Assembly (NCBI RefSeq): GCF_037038585.1
Contig: NC_092520.1
Coordinates: 147,497,104-147,561,103, forward strand
DNA: 64,000 bases
Reading direction: 5' to 3'
Source of the DNA: Patagioenas fasciata
Lineage: Eukaryota; Chordata; Aves; Columbiformes; Columbidae
Part shown: positions 56,521 through 64,000 of the stretch, piece by piece
Position numbering within the stretch: the first letter of the stretch is position 1
Layout: each line of letters starts with the position of its first letter
Program-made: the position numbers and the translations under genes
Notes under the pieces: generated by a model
What the model was told of the DNA's origin: nothing
Seen by the model: only the letters and a program-made list of their open reading frames with translations
Databases searched by the model: none

Positions 56521-59500
56521 TGGTTTATTCTTGATGTTACAACAGGCTTTTGAATTTCAGATTTTCCTGGAGCTAAAAGAACAAATGCATTGCTTGAAGA
56601 ATCTGAATCCTTTCACTTACATCAGCATAAATCAGGAATAACTCACGGACAGGGTTACTGAATTTACTTCTGTGTAAAAATTAAGAGAAATCAAACCTAG
56701 CATCTTCACTTTCTGCCTTCTCTATCTCTCTCTTTTCGTAGTGAAGCACTAAAAGGAAGCCATTATCACACCTTCTTAGCAGATTTAGAAATGCAAATTA
56801 TGTTCTTTAGCTCTTTAGCAGCAACAGAGTGATATTCTGCAGGGACTCCTCACAGTATTCATATCAACAAGAAGGATGGATTAAAGCAGTTTTGATTCAG
56901 AAAAATTGTCCTCCGTGGGAAGTTTAACTTAATACTCTGAAAAAAAGCAAACCAAAACAAAACAGATTTCTATGACCCCTATGATTTATATGTTTAATTA
57001 ACTTAAACATTTATCTCTTGGACAACAGACTGTATTTTCATTGCATCTGTAAAGCACTCACCTCATCGTGACTCTTTACTGTGGCTTATAGATAGTACTA
57101 CAATATGAAAGGAAATAATGAGGAAATTGTACTACAAAATGCAACTGCTACAATAACAGTGATATTGTAGTAATCCCAAGAGAAACAAGTGTTCGTAGGT
57201 GTTAAGAGACACCATAGCAGCAAACTCCCACAGTCTCTGTGCAAAGGGAAAACCCAAAGGATGTGAAAATGTTCCTCATGCACTTCTAATGTAACAGTGA
57301 GTAAACAAACCATCATGTACAGAGGTGACTGCATGACAAAAGACCTGTAGCAGGTGGACTCTCCCGCTGAATGGAAAGTTAATGGTAACAGTAATTTTAG
57401 GGAAAATGGACTGCACAGTACGGTGTGAGCATTCTCTTTGCTTCAGGCAAATCCTGGGACTCATGAAGAAACACCTGGAAGATGAGTGACCCAAGCAAGG
57501 CAATAGCCCATTATTGAGTGTAATTGAGCAGTGAATTACAAGGGTATTTTGGCAGACAAATACCATCCTGCTGTGATGCAGACATTCCTGACAAGCAGAC
57601 CATCTTGCAGTAGCAGAATTGTCTGTATCTCTGGCTTCAGGGAGACTCCTCTGCAGCTGAACCCTCCTGGAGACTATGAAGACCTCCCATTCATCATCAG
57701 AATGATGCACTGGGAAAAGTGAGTTCTGTCATGCACCATATTTTGGAGCTTGGACAGAATACCCAGAGTGGGTGAGCATCTTGCAGAATGTGGGCAGAGC
57801 CCTTATCACATTTCACTGAGGAGTCTCACCCCTGGTGGGAGCTGAATGAAGGAGTTAGACTCATCATCAGTATTAGGGAATATTCAGATAGGTTTTTGCA
57901 GATATTTGGAAAATCTTCTGGCTGTTTGCAAGTAACACAGAAGATAAGAAGAGGGTTTCTGTCTAAGTGCAAGGGTTCAGTGTGGACCGAGAAGAGCAAG
58001 AGTACTTATCCTGATACCACTTAGCATAAAAGGTTAGATCCTTATATCCTTAGAACTATAATTTGGACTGTTTCCATTTGGCTGCTATTAATTTTCCATC
58101 TCTGTTGTGATATATTCACTTGACTACTTAGGCTACTCCAAGTTAAAATATCTGTCTTCTCATAACTGTGCACTTCTGTGTTTTTCTGCTCGATCTCCGA
58201 TGCAAAGTTTGGGATCAATTATACCAAGCTGCTCTTGATAGTACTTCTGTAAACTTCATTTGATTTATCGGCTCATGTGCTGGAGCCACGTTTTCTTCAC
58301 AGTTAATACATTTCAATAGCTTTTACTAGTAAGCAGCACCATATTACATCTCATGGCAAATCCTGATGGGTTTTTCAAGGCATTCATAGAGCTGACAGAA
58401 AAGTAATGAAGCCACCTGAAACTGCAATTCAGTTTGATTATTCTCCTATTCACAAAGGGCAGATGGATGGCATTTTACTGTGGCTAGCTGCCTGTCAGGT
58501 ATTTCCTGTCTTCCCTTCTTTGTTCTTCTTTCTTAATTCCTTCAGCCTACACAGTGTTTTCCAGCTTCAAAATCTTTCCTAATAAGGGCTTTTTAAGATA
58601 ACTTGGATATTTTTGGACATGACAGAAATAAACAGAACTGACTTGGCAGAAATATCTAGCCCTCAGATATCATCACTGCTTTCACATTCCTCTGCAGAAA
58701 CAAGTAGATTCATCAGAGACAGGTAGAATCCTCTTCTCTGTGCTGTAAGAGCACAGCTTTTAAAATGTCGAGAGCAATCCTTTAACTCCTGCTCTGCTTG
58801 AGCTACTCTCAAACAGGAAATGGAGCAGACTCATAGGGAAAAGAGACACTGAGTCATTTACTTGGTTGAAAAGCCCAAAGCATGCATCACGTTTTGTTTC
58901 TGTTTGATATAGTGCCACCGTTTAGCCACATTTGCCAAAGAAATGAGGTGACTGCTTTCTTGTCTGCTTCTGCAGGTTTGTCTGCCTGTCTTCCAGTTGG
59001 TGTCCTCTGTTGCCATTAGCTCTTCAACATCTTAACACATATTAGCTGAGGTAGGCAGAGGAACAGTGTTCTCAAAAGTATTTGCTTCTCTATGCTACAG
59101 TTGACAGAGGAGTGAGACCCTACCAGTGTTACCGGTTAAAGAAAAACAGGAAAACGTGGTTTTGGTCAGCTCTGCTGACCCACTGAGCAGCATGTTAGCA
59201 CTGGCTGCCCAGGGAGTACGTTCATGTTTCTGCATCATTGTGAGGATTTGCTACCCCTTGCTCAGGAGCTAGGCCAAACAAAATCCCACAGGAGATGTAG
59301 GGCATAGAAAGAGCTGGGCATTTTACAGCACAAATAACTGATTTGGGGTGTAAGGATAGAAGAGGCACCACACCAAGGAGGGAAATCATGTCATTGAGTT
59401 GAAGAGAAGTTGCAGGAACAAATGCTGTTGCAACAGTGAGTATTTGCAGGTTGCAGGGTACAAAACTGTAGGAAATCAAGCTGTGAGAACACAAAGGCTC

Positions 59501-62500
59501 ATTGAGCAAACTGTTATACCTTTTCTGTCTTTGAACATCCCATTATTAACATATTTTTTGTAAAAGCTGGTGATAATGCATACTCCAAGGCCCTGCTACC
59601 TTTCTGGAATTTAATGCATTGGGTAAAAATTGCACTTCCCCTCCTAGGAGGCTGCCTAACTATAATTGCTATCAGTCAAATGCACAGTGACTTCTGCAGC
59701 TCATACCAAGCCATGGGGATCCTAACAATTGTGCCATGCTCTTCTTCATGCTTCATGAAGTTAGCACTTTTATTCAGGGTCGATAAAGGTATCATCTGCA
59801 ACCGTCTCGAAGCACCACAATCCCAATTTGCATAACACGGAGGTGCAGCTGGTTGTGAGGTGTTGCGTCTCCACTGGTTTCAGCTCCTTCGCTACTGTTC
59901 CAGTGCCATCTAGTGTCACTACAGGTTACCTGTATTCAATTTTGAAAGCATTGCTAATGGCTCTTCTTTACCCACCCCACTATGAAAGAATAATAGTAAG
60001 TCCACCAAATACATCTCACGGAACAATGTGCGAAAGCGGTGGAGTCTTTTTTTATATCTAGAATGTTGTATCTTGACCTAGAATTTCAGGGTTATGTCTC
60101 AACCCAAATAACAACAACAAAAAAAGCAACCTATGATATTCAAGGGCACAATTGAGCCATGAGATTGCAGCAATATGTCTGTACTAGATCACAGAATCAC
60201 TGGACAAAAAGCAATGAGTTTAGCAACTGCTTCACTGAATCAATGTAGCTAAGAAACTCTCAGAACAAAGTACAAGAAACCTAGGCAGAGATTTTGCAGC
60301 TTGCTCCCCCAAGCCTGCTTTTGCATTGTTTTGATTTCACAATGCATGATGCACATGTAACACAGTGTGACTCCTGTAACACCTGTGTGAATAAGTAGGG
60401 ATCATCTATCCTGGGGCAAGGTGCTAACCAGAAGTATAAATTATTTGTGATGCTGGCTTTTCTCTGTGTATCAAACCTTTGCTCTCTATTGATGAGAAAA
60501 CAAAAAAGCCCAGTTGATGTTTGTCAGACTGGATAGAGTAATGCCATTTGAGTTTTTCGGTCTGCAGGGAGCCTTGACAGAGAAGTTGAGAGACTGGTCA
60601 TGCTATTTCCATTTTTTTTTTTTTTTTTTAAAGCAGAATTGTTGCAGTAAAATTATTGATAGGCTAAAAAAATTGAAGAGTTACAGTAAGTTGTGATGGG
60701 AAAAATCTAGGAAGATTGAAGGTCTTAGAAATATATCTTTCCTAGGTGTGCACTCTGTAAGCTCGTACCCCAAGGATATTACTTGCATGCTGTGAGAACC
60801 AATCACTTGTTTAACAGTACTGTTGAACAGACAAAGCACTAAAATTTGTTTCTAATGAAACATCTAGTTTTGTCTTTTACTTGATTGAAGCTTTTTTGTG
60901 TTGGCACTGGTAACCACATTGCAATGTACTGTATGGGGTGAATGTAATGTAGATTATACACGTGGAATTAGATAGCACAATAAATTAAAAAAGAAAAAAA
61001 GGTGTTACAGTCACTCTTCGTCATTTAAGTGCATCAAAACTGCTAGTGCTTCACATACAAAAGGTTGACCATTGACTGAATTCTTGCTTCTGCTAGGAAG
61101 AAACAAGCAATACTGATAGAGAGTTTCTTAGTTTCTTCAGGGGGATCCTGTGTGTTCGTGTGGGAGGTAGCTGGGTGTCTGCTTCCTGGGGCATGGCTGG
61201 ATTCATGTGGTAGGGGACACTTTCCACTCTCACCATTTCACACTTATTTTCAAACAACCTATTAGTTTCCTTTCATGATCCTTCTGCTAGAAATGAATCT
61301 CTGATTTTACTGCTTGCCCAGGTCTGTGACCTCCACCAGTAGTGATCCTCCTAATTACTCCTGGTCTTTTTACTGTAGGCAGTATTGGCAGGTATAAATT
61401 TCTGTGGCCATGGAAGAGTATGTACCCTTCTGTTTCTTACATGAGACAGCAAAAGCCAATTTGTCAACCTGACCACTGGTCATCTTTGACCCTGTATCTT
61501 TCCCCATGTTCTTAGCTTTCGAATGACAAGTCTGTCAGCAAAATGGCTATGTAGACGTTGTATTGTTTATATCTATTCTGAAAGACCTTTATCCATAACC
61601 TATGATGCCCCTGCCTTCAACAGTGCTTCTGTCACCCCTATGAAGCTTTGGAAGGGAAAGGAAGCAAAAGATCTACAGTCCTACAATTCCCTCTTCTTTA
61701 AATACCCCTCACATTCCCCTGTACTGTCTCTTGCCCTCCTAGCCCGCTTTGCCAATTACTTAATATAAAGATCACCTCTCTGTCCTCAGATCTTTGTTCA
61801 GAGCATCCAAGATTTTTAGCCTGTGAAGGTACAGTGGGATGAATACAGGAACAGGAATGTTTGTGCAACACTGGAATGGCAAAACAAGCCAACAGCAGTG
61901 AAAGAGACGAGAAATGATGTTAAGCAAAGGTGAAGTTCTTCCACAAGCCAGCTCATGAAAAAATATCTCTGCCAGCACCCTTCCTTCAGGATTGTATGTT
62001 TTACTCAATGAGGAGGCTGTATCTCCTCTGATCCTTGCTGTGTCCTCCCCACACAATTTGGTAGAAGCAGTCCTGTAGACATGTGGCAAAAAGCAAGTAA
62101 GTCATCTTGGCAGCATCTTTCGCAAAGTCTACAGTTTTTTTAAATCTAGAAAATCTGAAATGGACTCAAACATGGAAAAGGAGGGCTGTCCAAGAAGTGC
62201 AGCAATACGTGGTGCTGAATGTAAGGATATTTTTAGCTTGGCTACCAAAGGGTCAAGTTATCACTCTGTTATAGTATCTGTCTGGGTATCAGTCTCCAGC
62301 AATCTTTAAACTTGCTGTGTAATTTTACTCCAAATAGTGAGCATAACATAATACCCTGCAATGTCTTCTAAGGGAGTATCACACATCTCAGGACGATATA
62401 GTACTGTGCACCACACTGCAAAGCATAGCAATCTAAACTGCAGCAGCTCATAGTGCAACATAATGCGTTTCCCAAATGAAAATAGTCCTGCATTGTCATA

Positions 62501-64000
62501 AGACCTTCTAGAGGACACAGTCATTAGGAAGGATGGACTTGGGGAGAAAAAAGAAGAGTTCATCATACTTGAAACCTGAACTGCTGAGAACTGGGAAACA
62601 AAGTAAATTCTCTAATGCAGCTTCTAATCTGCCTTTTTCAGCAGATAAACTAATACACCATGAATCTACACACTGACACTTGACCAACATGCCTTGTTCA
62701 GAGAACAGAAAATGTTATAATTGTTGCAAACACTGTCACAAGTTCTATCAAGCAAACCTTGTTTTGTGCATGAGGCACAGACTTGAGCTGTCTTGAAAAC
62801 ATTAATTCCCTCACTGACGCTCCCTGCTCCTTGCCAGTCCTCACAATCCATTCATTTTTACCCAGGGCATTCCCTTTGCTGTTGTCCTTTCACTTGTCTT
62901 TCGTTAACATTGTCCTTTTATGTTCCGTTGGGTAATACAGCTAAGATCTTTTAAATCAGGGTAATGAACCAATGCTAAAATAGCAGGTACTCTGTTGACT
63001 GTATATTATCTTGAGGTCCAGGATTCAGCTTCAGGCCCTGCTTCAAATACCACAACATGTGGTCTAGAAACTGGATATCAACCTACCAAATGTCCTTTCT
63101 TATTAGCTCATTTGGGCAGCTGTTTCTTTTTCCCTTTTTCCAAGTCACTAATTCCTCTTGGAACTGAAAGTCTTCCCTGACAAACTGTCAGCAGTGTGGT
63201 ACATCTGTGTGAAAAGCTGTGGCTTCTGTAAATCCACATTTTTGGTGAAAAATATTTCCTTTGAAAAACAGATGACCAACTCTACTGCTTTTCCTATCGT
63301 TCTCTTTATTGCCTAACAGGGGCTAGTCTTCCCACTATTTTCCTCTAATCCAAAATATGGCATATTTCCAAAATTTCCATATTTCCCTGCAAAAAAACAA
63401 ACACAAAAAAAGTAAAGAAAAAATTAAATTTTAACCTTAATCTGAGCATAGCTGCAGAGCAGTAATGCTTAACACTTGGATAAAATCAAGGAAAGGAATG
63501 GTAATGTAAACAGAAATATTTAGTTTTGTTCCTATCACCTATCACAGCAGAAGTGTTAAAATTACCAGAGGGAGGCTTCCTTAAGTATCCTTATACATGA
63601 ACACTGGTGGAAACAGTTCTTTTTAACATGCTGCCTTTCTCATTTTGATGAGATAGAAATCTGTTGTCTGACCTTTTTATTGTCACTACAGACATGAATC
63701 TGTTGCCCTAACATATCCGTAAACTGCTATTTCAGATGGTCTTGTAACTGAAGATTACAAGATTACAAGTGAAGATAACTCACAGAGCTGAAAGAGATGA
63801 GATGTGTATGGCAGGAAACCCGTGACCTCCTGGAGCAGCAGGTGAAGCCACTTGAAATACGAGTGGGTGACTCAAATGATACCAGACACCTATGTGAGGG
63901 TCACCTAATTCAGGGCTTTACTGACACTTTATGGATAGGAATGCACTTGTAGATGTTTAGAGCTCTATATATTGAGGTAAATTACTCTCAAATTAAATCC
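56521..64000. other. Intergenic region downstream of DYRK4, no gene recognised
   Basis: 7.5 kb without a recognisable exon. The ORFs, the longest being 144 codons on the minus strand at 57276-57710, show no familiar motif or convincing splice context. In mammals AKAP3 and NDUFA9 follow DYRK4; neither was seen here. Confidence 0.65.
60610..60632 (+). repeat. Poly(T) tract
   Basis: About 20 T in a row, possibly the poly(A) tail of a minus-strand retro-insertion, but no donor sequence was recognised beside it. Confidence 0.75.

Noticed and set aside
57276-57710. 144-codon minus-strand ORF downstream of DYRK4
   Set aside because: No familiar motif, no promoter or splice context, and it ends within AT-rich DNA. 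Likely chance.

Overview
The window looks like nuclear DNA of a bird. It has intron-rich vertebrate genes, CpG-rich sequence only at one promoter, AT-rich introns, and many CR1 LINE 3' fragments. The gene order FERRY3 (C12orf4, minus) - RAD51AP1 (plus) - DYRK4 (plus) matches the conserved vertebrate block found on human 12p13. The species cannot be fixed from the sequence alone. No bacterial, phage, CRISPR or operon-like content was seen.

Layout. (1) Positions 1-3022 hold the 5' part of FERRY3/C12orf4 on the minus strand: three coding exons, with the start codon at 1798 and a probable untranslated first exon near 3022; the gene continues past the left edge. (2) About 2690-3730 is a CpG island that acts as a shared divergent promoter. 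(3) RAD51AP1 runs on the plus strand from the ATG at 3280 to the TAA at 11118, in ten coding exons joined in one frame (342 residues). (4) About 11.7-35.2 kb is intergenic: no gene recognised, CR1 fragments, simple repeats and unexplained short ORFs. (5) DYRK4 runs on the plus strand with twelve well-phased coding exons from 36522 to 56258 (566 residues), plus a possible upstream exon at 35184-35267. A degenerate long CR1 element lies in its first large intron. (6) 56.5-64 kb, downstream of DYRK4, holds nothing recognisable as a gene.

The three genes are not a pathway. FERRY3 is a subunit of an endosomal RNA-transport complex, RAD51AP1 assists RAD51 in homologous recombination, and DYRK4 is a dual-specificity kinase. 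The best unexplained signal is a pair of diverged repeats of about 205-211 bp in inverted orientation that bracket RAD51AP1 exons 4 and 5. They could pair into a long intronic RNA stem. Splice sites were read by eye and checked by phase; exon joins agree throughout, which supports both gene models strongly. I did not find a clearly novel biological system.
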